Shown here: one piece after another, positions 35,412 to 44,955 of the stretch
How the letters are laid out: the number at the start of each line of letters is the position of its first letter
Position numbering within the stretch: position 1 is the stretch's first letter
Source of the DNA: an uncultured Prolixibacteraceae bacterium
GTDB lineage: Bacteria > Bacteroidota > Bacteroidia > Bacteroidales > Prolixibacteraceae
Length of the DNA stretch: 64,000 bases
Reading direction: 5' to 3'
NCBI GenBank assembly: GCA_937915865.1
Contig: CALGIG010000123.1
Coordinates: 69,235 to 133,234, forward strand
Position numbers and translations under genes: made by a program
The notes under the pieces: model-generated
What the model saw: only the letters and a program-made list of their open reading frames with translations
Told to the model about the DNA's origin: nothing
The model's database searches: none

Positions 35412-36830
35412 ATGAAAACGAATATAATCATACTCCTCAGCCTGGTAACTTTTTTGTTTTACTCGTGCACTAAAGATTTTGAGGAAATAAATACCAGCCC
35501 AAACAGTCCGACAGTTGCGCCGGCAACCAATGTTTTTGGATATGCAATTCAAAGTATAGCCCAACGTTTTGGATCAGTTGAATTATTTTACCCCGGAGCT
35601 TTTGTAGGCTACACAGCCAAAGGAACATACAACCTTGTAAACCGTTATGCTGAAGTTGCTCCAACATCACATTGGAACAACCTTTTTACCTACGGAATAG
35701 GGAACCTCAACTCGGTGATCAAACAAGCTGAAGCCGATGGCAACAATAACCTGAAAGCAGCAGCAATGGTGATGAAAGCTTATGCTTTCCAAATGTTGGT
35801 CGATACGTATGGCCCGGTACCTTATACCGAATCGGGACAATTAACCGATGGCATAGTTTATCCAAAATACAACACTGAAAAAGAAATCTATACGGCTTTA
35901 TTAGCCAGTCTGAAAGAAGCAAACAGTCTTTTTAACAGTTCTGCCACTCAAAAAATTGGGGTTGGTGATTTGATATACTCAGGGAATGTGACCAAATGGA
36001 AAAAATTCTGTAACTCACTCCGGTTACGTTTGGCCATTCGCATTTCCAATGTGGATGCAACTACGGCAACAGCTCACATTGCCGAAATTCTGAACGACGC
36101 CACTACATACCCTGTATTCACCAGCAATGCCGATAATGCCAATTTAAAATTCCCTGGTGGTGATTGGCTCGAACCTTGGTACAGTGCGTACAAAGCAGTC
36201 CCCGATGTAAAAATTGCCAAGCCAATAGTTTCAACACTGCTAACACTTTCCGATCCTCGTTTGTCATTTTATGCACAAACCAATGCTGCCGGCAAATATG
36301 TTGGCCTCGAAGTTGGAGCCGATGCCAATGGAACAAACGAATCGAAAGTTGCTATAGCATTCATGGAAACTGCCACAGGAACAGTTTTCTTCCAGCATTA
36401 TTCCGAAGTTGAATTTATAAGAGCTGAAGCAGCTAAGCGTGGTTTCATCTCATCATCGGCACAAACAGCCTATAACAATGCGATCAAAGCATCGTTCGAC
36501 GAATATTCAATCCCAACAGCCGATTACAATACTTACATTGCTTCTGCGGGTGTTGCCTGGGCCGACGACCTGACCCAGATTTACACCCAAAAATGGATTG
36601 CCTTATTTCGCCAGAGCTGGGAAGCATGGGCAGAAATGCGCCGCACTGATGTTCCCCAGTTTGGTCCTGCTGTAAACGCGTCATACTCAGGGCACAATCG
36701 TACCCCTTTCCGTCTTTCGTACCCGGTTGAAGAACGTAATCTTAATCCGAATGTACCAACAACCGTGACCGAAAAAGATATGTTCTGGGGTTACCAAATT
36801 TGGTGGGATACCCGTACTGGTGTTCAGTAA
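35412..36830 (+). CDS. SusD/RagB-like nutrient-binding lipoprotein (SusD-like 2 group)
   Basis: A lipoprotein signal ends at Cys19 (MKTNIIILLSLVTFLFYSC). The 450-residue mature chain opens with DFEEINTSPNSPT, typical of the SusD-like 2 group. It continues with TPR-type helices and the usual endings (FIRAEAAKRGF; YTQKWIALFRQSWEAWAEMRRT; LSYPVEERNLN). It sits as a lid over the SusC barrel at the cell surface. A very strong terminator follows the stop. Confidence 0.93.
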   Translation: MKTNIIILLSLVTFLFYSCTKDFEEINTSPNSPTVAPATNVFGYAIQSIAQRFGSVELFYPGAFVGYTAKGTYNLVNRYAEVAPTSHWNNLFTYGIGNLNSVIKQAEADGNNNLKAAAMVMKAYAFQMLVDTYGPVPYTESGQLTDGIVYPKYNTEKEIYTALLASLKEANSLFNSSATQKIGVGDLIYSGNVTKWKKFCNSLRLRLAIRISNVDATTATAHIAEILNDATTYPVFTSNADNANLKFPGGDWLEPWYSAYKAVPDVKIAKPIVSTLLTLSDPRLSFYAQTNAAGKYVGLEVGADANGTNESKVAIAFMETATGTVFFQHYSEVEFIRAEAAKRGFISSSAQTAYNNAIKASFDEYSIPTADYNTYIASAGVAWADDLTQIYTQKWIALFRQSWEAWAEMRRTDVPQFGPAVNASYSGHNRTPFRLSYPVEERNLNPNVPTTVTEKDMFWGYQIWWDTRTGVQ

Positions 36831-36852
36831 CTGAATTTACCATTTACCGAAA

Positions 36853-36893
36853 AAAGAGGATAATTGGCCGAATTATGGCCAATTATCCTCTTT
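36853..36893 (+). terminator. strong terminator after the susC-susD pair
   Basis: A perfect 17-bp stem (36853-36869 with 36877-36893) closes a seven-base loop (GAATTAT); the second arm ends in TTT and is followed by CTCATTTT. It separates the SusD gene from the glycosyltransferase, whose open frame runs through it only because the frame extends upstream to a TTG. Confidence 0.9.
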
Positions 36894-36959
36894 CTCATTT
36901 TATTAATATGTATAAAAGCAATAAATTCACTGTCGGGAAAACTCAATACCAGAATGTCT

Positions 36960-38486
36960 ATGAAACAGAAAAACCTTGTGCTGACGGGATTTGTCCTGCT
37001 GAAATTTTTGCTTCAGTACCTGTTAATCAATCCGGGTTACGAACTACACCGCGACGAGTACCTGCATCTCGACCAAGCGCATCACCTGGCCTGGGGATAT
37101 ACTTCGGTTCCACCATTAACCTCATGGTTTTCCTGGATAATTTTGCATTTAGGTAACGGCGAATTCTGGGTAAAATTTTTCCCTGCATTATTTGGCGCGT
37201 TAACTTTAATAATTGTTTGGAAAACCATTGAAAAATTAAATGGCAGGTGGACCGCCCTGTTACTTGGCGCTATTTGTATTGTTTTTTCTTCGTTGATACG
37301 TCTCAATATGCTTTACCAACCCAATTCGTTCGACATTATGGCTTGGACCATATTGTTTTATGCGCTGGTCAGGTTCATCCAGACAAACGAAAATAAATGG
37401 CTTTTGCTAACCGGAATAACCTTTGCAGTTGGATTTCTGAACAAATACAACATCGCCTTTCTGATTATTGGGCTGGTCCCCTCAATACTTCTAACCAAAC
37501 ATCGTTCCGTTTTCAGAAACAAATATTTTTATTACGCTATTGGATTAGCTTTCCTTATTGTTTTACCAAACCTGATTTGGCAATACACCAACAACTTTCC
37601 GGTTTTTAAACACTTGAACGAACTGGCCCGTACTCAGCTTGTAAATGTCAGCAGAACAGGTTTCCTTATAGAACAAATCATGTTCTTTCCAGGCTCAATA
37701 TTCGTAATTCTGGCAGCATTAGTGGCTTTCATCGTTTATAAACCATACCAGAAATTTCGCATCGTCGGAATCACATTTGTATTTACATTAGCTTTATTTG
37801 ATTATTTCAAAGCTAAAGGGTACTATGCTCTTGGCCTCTATCCTATTCTCCTGGCCTTTGGTTCAGTTTATATCGAAAAAATTACCGATGGAAAGCAAAT
37901 CAAATATCTTCGGCCCATAGCCTGTATTATTCCAATCCTGATGTTTCTGCCTATGCTAAAAATTGCTTTTCCGAACCATACTCCTGAAGAAATCAGAAAA
38001 AATGCTGCCATGTACCAAAAATACGGCCAGTTACGGTGGGAAGATGGAAAAGATCACGATTTACCACAGGATTTTGCCGATATGTTAGGATGGAAAGAAC
38101 TCGCCCAAAAGGTTGATGCTGTTATTGCAACAATTCCCGATCACGAACATACGCTTTTGCTTTGCGACAATTACGGTGAAGCTGGCGCCATCAATTATTA
38201 CTCTAAAAATACAGATATTCGGGCAGTTTCGATGAATGCAGATTACATCAACTGGTTCAAACTCGATCAACCGATTAAACATGTTATCCTGATACAGGAA
38301 GCAAGTGACGACGACCCGGAACGTAAAAAGGAACAACCTTATTTTGAATCGATTGAACGGATTTCTCAAATAACTAATCCGTATGCCCGCGAAAAAGGAA
38401 CCAGCATTTATGTCATGAAAAACGCGAAAGTTGATATCAACGAAATACTTCGCAAAGAAATTGCTGAAAAGAAAAACAGGAAATAA
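36960..38486 (+). CDS. GT39/ArnT-like membrane glycosyltransferase (dolichyl-phosphate-mannose-type)
   Basis: The 508-residue protein has about ten transmembrane helices and a soluble C-terminal part. The first outer loop has the acidic motif HRDEYLHLDQAHHLAWGYTSVPPLTSW, as in ArnT/PMT enzymes where it forms the catalytic site. These transfer a sugar from a polyprenyl-phosphate carrier to lipid or protein outside the membrane; the GT2 gene at 24 kb could supply such a donor, which is speculation. Start set at the ATG at 36960; one at 36954 is two codons earlier. The frame upstream crosses a terminator. Confidence 0.85.
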   Translation: MKQKNLVLTGFVLLKFLLQYLLINPGYELHRDEYLHLDQAHHLAWGYTSVPPLTSWFSWIILHLGNGEFWVKFFPALFGALTLIIVWKTIEKLNGRWTALLLGAICIVFSSLIRLNMLYQPNSFDIMAWTILFYALVRFIQTNENKWLLLTGITFAVGFLNKYNIAFLIIGLVPSILLTKHRSVFRNKYFYYAIGLAFLIVLPNLIWQYTNNFPVFKHLNELARTQLVNVSRTGFLIEQIMFFPGSIFVILAALVAFIVYKPYQKFRIVGITFVFTLALFDYFKAKGYYALGLYPILLAFGSVYIEKITDGKQIKYLRPIACIIPILMFLPMLKIAFPNHTPEEIRKNAAMYQKYGQLRWEDGKDHDLPQDFADMLGWKELAQKVDAVIATIPDHEHTLLLCDNYGEAGAINYYSKNTDIRAVSMNADYINWFKLDQPIKHVILIQEASDDDPERKKEQPYFESIERISQITNPYAREKGTSIYVMKNAKVDINEILRKEIAEKKNRK

Positions 38487-38525
38487 TAGCAGAAATTGTA
38501 ACTTTCAACAATAAAAAAGCTGACT

Positions 38526-38930
38526 ATGATACAAACCAGTCAATATCCTGAAATTGATGCTTACCTGGCAGCTTTACCCGAAGAAACCAGGCAGCCGCTT
38601 GAAGAAATCAGGCGAATTATCAGAAAAGCGCTTCCCGATGCCGAGGAAGCTATAAGTTACCAAATGCCATCGTTTAAACTGAATGGCATAATTGCCTGGT
38701 ATGCGCCTTCAAAAAAACATTACGCAATTTATATGCGGCCAAAGTTTTATACCGATTTCAACGAGAAACTGGCTACCTTTAGCCGAACCAAATCGGCTAT
38801 ACATTTTGAATACGGAAAACCTGTTCCGGAAAAACTAATTACTGATTTAGTTGTTGCCGCAGCGAAAGAAAACATGAACAACAAACTGGTTAAAGAGACT
38901 ATAAAAAATACAAAACGGACAAAGAAATGA
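38526..38930 (+). CDS. DUF1801 family protein (YdhG type)
   Basis: This 134-residue alpha-beta protein has the family features: EIDAYLAALPEETRQPLEEIRRIIRKALPDAEE, then ISYQMPSFKLNGIIAWYAPSKKHYAIYM and IHFEYGKPVPEKLI. The tail is basic. Family members are sometimes annotated as iron chaperones by distant similarity to frataxin, without firm evidence. Its end overlaps the start of the next gene by four bases (ATGA), so the two are cotranslated. Confidence 0.88.
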   Translation: MIQTSQYPEIDAYLAALPEETRQPLEEIRRIIRKALPDAEEAISYQMPSFKLNGIIAWYAPSKKHYAIYMRPKFYTDFNEKLATFSRTKSAIHFEYGKPVPEKLITDLVVAAAKENMNNKLVKETIKNTKRTKK

Positions 38931-39214
38931 AAATACTTGCAATTGAAAGAGAATTGCCAGGGTTAGTTGATCCTGATTATAAACCCTGGCTGGAAGCCGA
39001 AGCCCGTAAAGCCTGGAATTTGTACCAGGAAGGATTGATCCGCGAAATGTATTTCACCGACGACAATTGTGCAGTGCTGGTCCTCGAAGCCCGAGACAAA
39101 GCTCATGCCCGCGAAATTGTTGACCAATTACCTTTGGTTCAACAAAAACTAATTGATTTTGATATATTGGCATTAACAGCTTATCCGGGTTTTGCCCGTT
39201 TGTTTAAAGATTAA
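38927..39214 (+). CDS. muconolactone isomerase-like ferredoxin-fold small protein
   Basis: The 95 residues form one ferredoxin-like beta-alpha-beta unit: MKILAIERELPG, then the helix YKPWLEAEARKAWNLYQEGLI, REMYFTDDNCAVLVLEA, the second helix AREIVDQLPLVQQKLI and the strand DILALTAYPGF. This is the pattern of muconolactone delta-isomerase and YciI-like proteins; no catalytic role can be assigned. It overlaps the DUF1801 gene and is followed after 3 bp by a GNAT gene. Confidence 0.7.
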   Translation: MKILAIERELPGLVDPDYKPWLEAEARKAWNLYQEGLIREMYFTDDNCAVLVLEARDKAHAREIVDQLPLVQQKLIDFDILALTAYPGFARLFKD

Positions 39215-39217
39215 GTA

Positions 39218-39688
39218 ATGGCATCTCCTGAAATAATTATCATTCAGGCTTACAAAGCGGATTTCCCTGAAATATTGTCCATTCAGAAAGCAGCATTTAT
39301 ATCTGAAGCCGAATTTTACCAAAATTTCAACATTCAACCATTGACTCAAACCCTTGATGAAATGGAAACTGAATGCAAAAATAAAATAGTACTGAAAGCT
39401 GTTGTTGACGGGCAAACAGTTGGATCAATCCGTGCCAACATTTCGGAAAACATTTGCATGGTGAACAAACTAATTGTTTTGCCGCAATTCCAGAAAAGAG
39501 GTATTGGAAAGAAACTGCTTCGGGAGATTGAAACCTATTTCCCTGGCATAAAGAAATTTAAACTTCAAACGGGGGCATTCAGCGAATTGAACATTAAACT
39601 ATATACCCAAACAGGGTACCAAATAATTGGCCGAAGCATGTTCGAAGGTGGCGTTGAAGCCGTTGTTATGGAGAAAACAGTTGTTTAA
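39218..39688 (+). CDS. GNAT-family N-acetyltransferase
   Basis: The 156-residue protein shows the acetyl-CoA site V-x-x-x-F-Q-K-R-G-I-G-K-K-L (residues 89-102) preceded by strand CMVNKLIVLP. The ending, KLYTQTGYQIIGRSMFEGGVEAVVMEKTV, is the usual C-terminal pair of strands. The acceptor substrate is unknown. It lies third in a tight run (gap 3 bp) that begins with the DUF1801 gene. Confidence 0.88.
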   Translation: MASPEIIIIQAYKADFPEILSIQKAAFISEAEFYQNFNIQPLTQTLDEMETECKNKIVLKAVVDGQTVGSIRANISENICMVNKLIVLPQFQKRGIGKKLLREIETYFPGIKKFKLQTGAFSELNIKLYTQTGYQIIGRSMFEGGVEAVVMEKTVV

Positions 39689-39715
39689 ATTACAGATCAT
39701 TAACACTAAATTAAA

Positions 39716-40522
39716 ATGAAACATTGCTTTTCGCTTATCCTGTTGGCTTTAATACTTTTTTCATGCACAAACCAGCCGCAAACCGGAAAATCGATCAGTA
39801 GCGAAAAAATAAACTACGGCGACAATCCAAAAGCAGGGCATTTTGCTGATGTAAATGGCATCAAATTGTATTATGAAACTTATGGAGATGGCGAGCCATT
39901 AATTATGCTCCACGGAAATGGAGGCTCGATCAACGCTTTTCGCAACCAAATTCCGTTTTTTTCACAACATTACAAGGTTATTGCTATTGACAGCCGTCTG
40001 CAAGGAAAATCAGGCGGATCGCCAAATCAGATTTCGTACGACCTGATGGCCTCTGATTTCTGTGCATTGCTCGACCAGTTAAGCATCAAATCGGCCTACG
40101 TTCTGGGGTGGAGCGATGGTGGGATCGACGGAATTCTGATGGCTTTAAATTGTCCAGACCGGGTAAAGAAACTGGCAGCGTCGGGTGCCAACACCGTACC
40201 CGACACCACTGCCTTGTCGAGAGCGGATATTGACGAAATGAAAAATGTTGTTGCAAGCTCAAGCTCCTCTGCAAAAGAAAAAGCTCTAAACCAAATGATG
40301 ATTGATCAACCGAATATTGCCTACGCTGAATTGGGCAAAATTAAATGTCCAGTTCTGATTATGGCTGGCGATCATGACATGATAAAACCCGAACATACGC
40401 TAAAAATCTTCCAATCGATTCCGGGAGCATCACTTTGCATCTTCCCCGATTCACATCATGGTGTCTGCCAGCAACATCCCGAGTTGTTTAACGAAACGGT
40501 ACTGAGGTTTTTCAGAAAATAA
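39716..40522 (+). CDS. alpha/beta hydrolase lipoprotein
   Basis: A lipoprotein signal ends at Cys17 (MKHCFSLILLALILFSC). The hydrolase core follows: LIMLHGNGGSINAF, nucleophile elbow LGWSDGGI, acid in MAGDHDMIKP, and catalytic His in DSHHGVCQQHP. The D after Ser in the elbow (GWSDG) is common in this branch. It is a membrane-anchored esterase-like protein of unknown substrate, 27 bp after the GNAT gene. Confidence 0.85.
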   Translation: MKHCFSLILLALILFSCTNQPQTGKSISSEKINYGDNPKAGHFADVNGIKLYYETYGDGEPLIMLHGNGGSINAFRNQIPFFSQHYKVIAIDSRLQGKSGGSPNQISYDLMASDFCALLDQLSIKSAYVLGWSDGGIDGILMALNCPDRVKKLAASGANTVPDTTALSRADIDEMKNVVASSSSSAKEKALNQMMIDQPNIAYAELGKIKCPVLIMAGDHDMIKPEHTLKIFQSIPGASLCIFPDSHHGVCQQHPELFNETVLRFFRK

Positions 40523-40635
40523 CCACTGTCAAAATAAAAAACTCCGCTTTCTATGTGATTTTTCTCTGTTCGTTCGAATAATAAGGCAAAACAAGTTCAG
40601 TTATCCTGAATGTTGAAACAATTAACGCAAAACGA

Positions 40636-41148
40636 ATGAACTCTTCGGAAACAAAAGACCTTTTCCTTGCAGTTATTGAAGCAAACAAGGGCATCATTTT
40701 CAAGATTGCCAACTCATACTGCAAAAACGCGGAAGACCGTAAAGATCTCTTTCAGGAAATTGTTTCGCAACTGTGGAGATCGTTCGGAAATTACAGCAAC
40801 CACTATAAATATTCGACTTGGATTTACCGCATCTCACTTAATGTGGCCATTTCGTTTTACAGGAAAGAGACCCGAAGGAAGGTCATTTCTTCACCCATTT
40901 CCGAAAGTATTTTTAACCTGGGTGATGTTGACGACGCCACCGAAACGGAATCCAATCTCCGGTTACTTCAGCAATTTATTCACGAACTAAAAGACCTCGA
41001 CAAAGCACTGATGCTGCTTTATCTGGAAGAGAAAAGCCATCGCGAGATAGCCGAAATCGTGGGTATTACTGAGACCAATGTAGCCACGCGGATAGGACGT
41101 ATAAAGCTATTGCTGAAACAGAAATTTTTAACCCTCGAAAACAATTAA
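40636..41148 (+). CDS. ECF-type RNA polymerase sigma factor
   Basis: The 170-residue protein has region 2 (YCKNAEDRKDLFQEIVSQLWRSF, then YSTWIYRISLNVAISFYRKETRR). Region 4 has a helix-turn-helix (DKALMLLYLEEKSHREIAEIVGITETNVATRIGRIKLLLKQK). The start is an ATG after a 113-bp gap. It would direct a small regulon, with the gene 3 bp downstream probably holding it inactive. Confidence 0.93.
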   Translation: MNSSETKDLFLAVIEANKGIIFKIANSYCKNAEDRKDLFQEIVSQLWRSFGNYSNHYKYSTWIYRISLNVAISFYRKETRRKVISSPISESIFNLGDVDDATETESNLRLLQQFIHELKDLDKALMLLYLEEKSHREIAEIVGITETNVATRIGRIKLLLKQKFLTLENN

Positions 41149-41151
41149 ACA

Positions 41152-41814
41152 ATGGAAAACATCGATTTTATCACCATTTGGAAAGCGCAAGACACCAAAA
41201 TTGAACAGACGCTGGCCCTCAACCTGAAATTACTGCGCGAAATTGTGAACGGAAAAGCAAAAACGGCTGTTCGCTCGCTAAAGGTACTCAAATCGACCTT
41301 GCTATTTTTTGGCATTCTGTACCTGTTTGCGCTTGTCGGATTAGTCTCGTTCGCCCTCTCTCGCTATTCACCTGCCTGGAACTATTTTATTGTTTCGGTA
41401 GCTGCCATCTTTGCGATTAACCTATATGCGGTTATTACCTACATCAAGCACCTTGTTTGGTTGCATGAAATCAACTACGACGGAGCTATTGCCGGCATTC
41501 AGCAGAAACTGTCCGAACTGCAACTTTCCATCGTTAACCATACCCGCATTATGTACCTGCAAACGCCTTTTTTTACCACTTTTTACCTGAGCAGCAACTG
41601 GTTTCCGCAACTCACGTCATGGCCTTATATCCTTTTCCAGCTTATATTAACCGGAGCAGCCATTTACTCGTCGTGGTGGGTCTATCGCAACATGACTCCT
41701 GAAAACATGAATAATAAGCTGATAAAAGGCTTATTAAATGGTTCGGGCCGCGAAACGGTACAAAAAGCAATGGATTTCTACAATGAAGTGGAAGACTATA
41801 AAATGGAAGGATAA
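41152..41814 (+). CDS. membrane protein, probable partner (anti-sigma) of the ECF sigma factor
   Basis: The 220 residues begin with a short helical cytoplasmic part (IDFITIWKAQDTKIEQTLALNLKLLREI). Two close transmembrane helices follow (about 45-68 and 75-98), then a ~50-residue loop and two more helices (about 135-180), and a charged C-terminal tail. There is no zinc-binding ZAS motif and no FecR domain, so it is not a standard anti-sigma factor. Its position three bases after the sigma gene, on the same strand, is the only evidence for that role. Confidence 0.6.
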   Translation: MENIDFITIWKAQDTKIEQTLALNLKLLREIVNGKAKTAVRSLKVLKSTLLFFGILYLFALVGLVSFALSRYSPAWNYFIVSVAAIFAINLYAVITYIKHLVWLHEINYDGAIAGIQQKLSELQLSIVNHTRIMYLQTPFFTTFYLSSNWFPQLTSWPYILFQLILTGAAIYSSWWVYRNMTPENMNNKLIKGLLNGSGRETVQKAMDFYNEVEDYKMEG

Positions 41815-41815
41815 C

Positions 41816-42577
41816 TTAATCTGGATTGTATTTTATTATTTCATCCAGATTATACAAATACATTACAAAAAGAAGCAATCTGAAATTATCAGGTAAGTAT
41901 CCATCAATAATAATAGTTCGTTCTTCTCCATGGTTATCTTCAAGATAGATTTTGATTAGCAGTGGCTTATCGTCAGTAAATCTCTGATCCATATTATATC
42001 TGCAACCAGAATCAATTAGTTTCATTTTAAGATTTAGCTGATCTCTAATTTTTGACTTCAGAATAAATACCTTATTTTTCAGATCATTGGGATTTCCATC
42101 ACCAGTATACATTAATGAATCATTTCTTATTATGAAACTTTTTCTTATTCGACCTGGTTCTGCCTGAAATTCAATTCTTTTGATTTTTACTTCATTTTCA
42201 TTAAAAGTAGCCGTGCTCGCAAGCGTCAATGTATCACCCTCTATATAAACATCCTTTTTTGAGATATTTTTCAAAATTAGAACATCCTTATTTAAGAATA
42301 GAATTTTAAGCTTTTCCCAGTTTTCGAATGAAAAACCAGTATCAACTCTATTTATTTGAAGCGTATCATCTTTTATTTTGTATTGATAAATACATTGTCC
42401 ATTCATTTCCCATGGATGTGAGAAAATTGTGAAATCATTGAAAAACAAAGGATAATGATATTGGGCATTGATCCAATCCTTTTTCAATAAATTAAAATCA
42501 ATTGAACTTTTGGATTCAGTCTTACATGAAACTGTTAGTATCAGAAATATTACACCAATTATCGAATTAACCTTCAT
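41816..42577 (-). CDS. hypothetical lipoprotein
   Basis: A lipoprotein signal ends at a Cys near residue 18 (MKVNSIIGVIFLILTVSCK). The remaining ~235 residues are rich in beta strands and aromatic or charged residues (for example YPLFFNDFTIFSHPWEMNGQCIYQYKI); I recognise no domain. Start set at the ATG at 42577, because the longer frame begins with a TTG. It is convergent with the sigma operon, with one base between stops, and shares a small gap with the GH42 gene. Confidence 0.65.
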   Translation of the reverse strand: MKVNSIIGVIFLILTVSCKTESKSSIDFNLLKKDWINAQYHYPLFFNDFTIFSHPWEMNGQCIYQYKIKDDTLQINRVDTGFSFENWEKLKILFLNKDVLILKNISKKDVYIEGDTLTLASTATFNENEVKIKRIEFQAEPGRIRKSFIIRNDSLMYTGDGNPNDLKNKVFILKSKIRDQLNLKMKLIDSGCRYNMDQRFTDDKPLLIKIYLEDNHGEERTIIIDGYLPDNFRLLLFVMYLYNLDEIIKYNPD

Positions 42578-42635
42578 ATCTACTATCAAAAATCAATGTA
42601 AGTTAATACATAATTTTCCCAGAACAAAACCATAT

Positions 42636-42685
42636 AAAAAAACGAAGGCACAAAGACCTGAATATTAGTGTCTTTGTGCTTTCGT
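42636..42685 (-). terminator. terminator after the GH42 gene, built on a CACAAAG-type repeat
   Basis: Arms at 42642-42657 and 42670-42685 pair over 16 bp with one G-T pair. On the minus strand the hairpin is followed by TTTTTT (complement of 42636-42641), the form expected for a terminator of the GH42 gene, whose stop lies 17 bp before it. Confidence 0.8.
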
Positions 42686-42701
42686 GGCTAGAGAAAGTGT
42701 T

Positions 42702-44798
42702 TTAATATTTCCACACCAACACATCGCCGGTTTTTATCGCTTTTGATCCAATCAGGATTTTAGCATTGGTCGGAAGATTCATTTCATAAACCTTATCCGA
42801 ATAATTCACGGCAATACCATAGCCATCGCGGTATTCAACCATGATTCCCTGCGGATAGTTTTCCACCTGAATACCTTGCTGTTTGCAGAGTTTGGTTAAA
42901 ACCTGCTTTTCCAGTTCACCTTCTTTCGAGTCAACGCCAATGTAGGTTACCGTTCCTTTGCCCAGTTTGTGGTGAACAATGGCAGGTGTTCCTGTATAGA
43001 AATCACCTTCGAATGTGCCCCAGGTTTCAGTTCCTGCAAACGGTTTCAGCAGATCGCCCCAGCTTGTCCATACAAACTCCTGATTGTTAAACTTGATTTT
43101 ATCGGGAGAATGCGGCATCAACAAGTCGTACGACAACACTTCGGCGCCAAACAGTTTCCACATCGGCTGATAGAATTTTGCTTCCCATAAATGGCCGTTA
43201 CGGTCCATAATTCCGGTGCGACAACTCATCACAAGATTACCACCATTTTCAGCATATTTGGTCAGCTTGTCAATCATCGCCTGATCAATCATTTCGTAAG
43301 CCGGAACAATCAGCAGCGGGTAATTGGCAAAATTGGTAGTGTCGCGTACAAAATCAATTGGAGCGCCAAACGATTTGGCAGCCTTGTAATATTTCAGAAA
43401 ATGTCCTTCAGTATTCCATTCTGTGGTCTGGCGGTTCAGGTTAATTCCCTGCACATTGTCGGTATTGATCAGGATACCTGTTTTGCGTTGTTCGTAAGCT
43501 TTTGGCAACGCGGCTTTCGGATCGTAATTTTTCCGAAGCAACTTTATTTCATCGATAAACTGGCTAAATTCCTTTCCGCCCGGAGTTGGAGTAACTCCAT
43601 CGGGACCAACCATTCCGTAGTGATATTGTTCGTAGCCATACAACGGTGCACGGAACCGATATGAGCAGGTGAATTTACTTCCTCCTGCAAATACATGCCA
43701 CAACCACATACGGGTTGCTCCGGGCAGCGGCTGCGGATTGATGCTCCCCCAGTTCACCTGGCCAGGCTGCAATTCCATCACACCGTACATACCTTTGAGT
43801 GGACGGAAAAAGTCGTTGGCCATAGCAATGCGCGAGTACTCGCCTACGCGGTAACCTTTCGGACCAATGCCACGGTCGCCACCATAAACCATGTAACGAG
43901 TATAAGTTACGAAATCGAGCTCTTTGCTCTGTCCTACATAACCCACATCATACATCGGAATATAGTTGGAAGTAATCCATTGATCTTTAGCGTACTTTTT
44001 CACTACACGAGCCTGCTCATCTAAAAACGAAGCCGTTTCCCAATCAGCAAAACGGTAATGGTCGAGCTGTGCATGAAGGTTCATTCCCCATTGATGATGC
44101 AAAGGGATATTGATTTCGTCGAAACTGGTGTAAGTGCCGCTCCAGAAATTGGTTCCCCAGGCTTTATTCAGCGCATCAATGGTTTTGTACTTCGCTTTCA
44201 GCCAGTCGCGAAAACGTTGCGGGGCATCAACACCATAATCAAGGAAACGGCGCGGTTCATTGTCAATCTGCCATCCAATTACACGTTTATCCTGTCCGTA
44301 GTGTTTGGCCAGTTCTTCAACCATTTTCAACGAATACTGGCGGTAATAATTGCTCGAAAAAGTAGCATGTTGGCGTCCGCCATGATCCATTTGCTGGCCA
44401 CCTTCGTCGGTTGCAAGCACTTCAGGATGCTTGCGTACCAGCCAAACCGGCGGTGTTGCCGTTGATGTACACATAATGACTTTCAGGTTATATTTGGCTG
44501 CCAGTTGCAACGAGCGGTCCAGCCATTTAAAATCGTACTTACCTTCCTGAGGTTCGAGCTGAGCCCAGGCAAATTCGGCAAAATGAGTGAACTCGAAACC
44601 CATTTTAGCCATGTTCTGAAAGTCGCGTTCCCATTGTGTTGAGTCCCAATGCTCAGGGTAATAATAAACGCCGACCTGGGTTAAATCCTTCGCCGGAAAA
44701 TATTTCTCAAAGTTTTGAGCATGTGCTCCAAAGCTGAACAGCAACGCCATTACGCAAAACAGCGCCAGTTTTGAAAGGGATTTGGGTTTAATTGTCAT
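42702..44798 (-). CDS. GH42 beta-galactosidase, exported
   Basis: Start chosen at the ATG at 44798, which begins a signal peptide (MTIKPKSLSKLALFCVMALLFSFGAHA); the longer frame adds 46 non-signal residues. The 698-residue chain shows GVYYYPEHWDSTQWERDFQNM at the start of the TIM barrel. The acid/base Glu is in WQIDNEPRRF, and the nucleophile Glu in MELQPGQVNWG. A trimerisation domain follows and then a small beta domain. It would cleave beta-galactosides in the periplasm. A terminator follows, and an AKR gene lies upstream. Confidence 0.92.
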   Translation of the reverse strand: MTIKPKSLSKLALFCVMALLFSFGAHAQNFEKYFPAKDLTQVGVYYYPEHWDSTQWERDFQNMAKMGFEFTHFAEFAWAQLEPQEGKYDFKWLDRSLQLAAKYNLKVIMCTSTATPPVWLVRKHPEVLATDEGGQQMDHGGRQHATFSSNYYRQYSLKMVEELAKHYGQDKRVIGWQIDNEPRRFLDYGVDAPQRFRDWLKAKYKTIDALNKAWGTNFWSGTYTSFDEINIPLHHQWGMNLHAQLDHYRFADWETASFLDEQARVVKKYAKDQWITSNYIPMYDVGYVGQSKELDFVTYTRYMVYGGDRGIGPKGYRVGEYSRIAMANDFFRPLKGMYGVMELQPGQVNWGSINPQPLPGATRMWLWHVFAGGSKFTCSYRFRAPLYGYEQYHYGMVGPDGVTPTPGGKEFSQFIDEIKLLRKNYDPKAALPKAYEQRKTGILINTDNVQGINLNRQTTEWNTEGHFLKYYKAAKSFGAPIDFVRDTTNFANYPLLIVPAYEMIDQAMIDKLTKYAENGGNLVMSCRTGIMDRNGHLWEAKFYQPMWKLFGAEVLSYDLLMPHSPDKIKFNNQEFVWTSWGDLLKPFAGTETWGTFEGDFYTGTPAIVHHKLGKGTVTYIGVDSKEGELEKQVLTKLCKQQGIQVENYPQGIMVEYRDGYGIAVNYSDKVYEMNLPTNAKILIGSKAIKTGDVLVWKY

Positions 44799-44904
44799 AG
44801 TGTTTCGATTTAGATTTTGGAAAATAAATTTGGCACTACAAGTATAATGTATTTTGCACAAATAGGGTGAGATTTGAAGCTTGATGCTGGAAATTATAAC
44901 AAAA

Positions 44905-44933
44905 CAGGGCTCCACTTTTTGAGCGAAACCCTG
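44905..44933. repeat. divergent copy of the CAGGG palindrome family
   Basis: CAGGGCTCCACTT ... GAGCGAAACCCTG keeps the outer arms (CAGGG/CCCTG) of the family found at 47011-50700 but has changed inner bases. It lies between the aldo/keto reductase stop (44956) and the GH42 start. Confidence 0.55.
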
Positions 44934-44955
44934 CATATACGATCGTTGGTATTTT

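Noticed and set aside
36864..36959. Glycosyltransferase start upstream of 36954
   Set aside because: The frame is open from a TTG but runs through the strong SusD terminator hairpin; the family N-terminus begins at about 36960.
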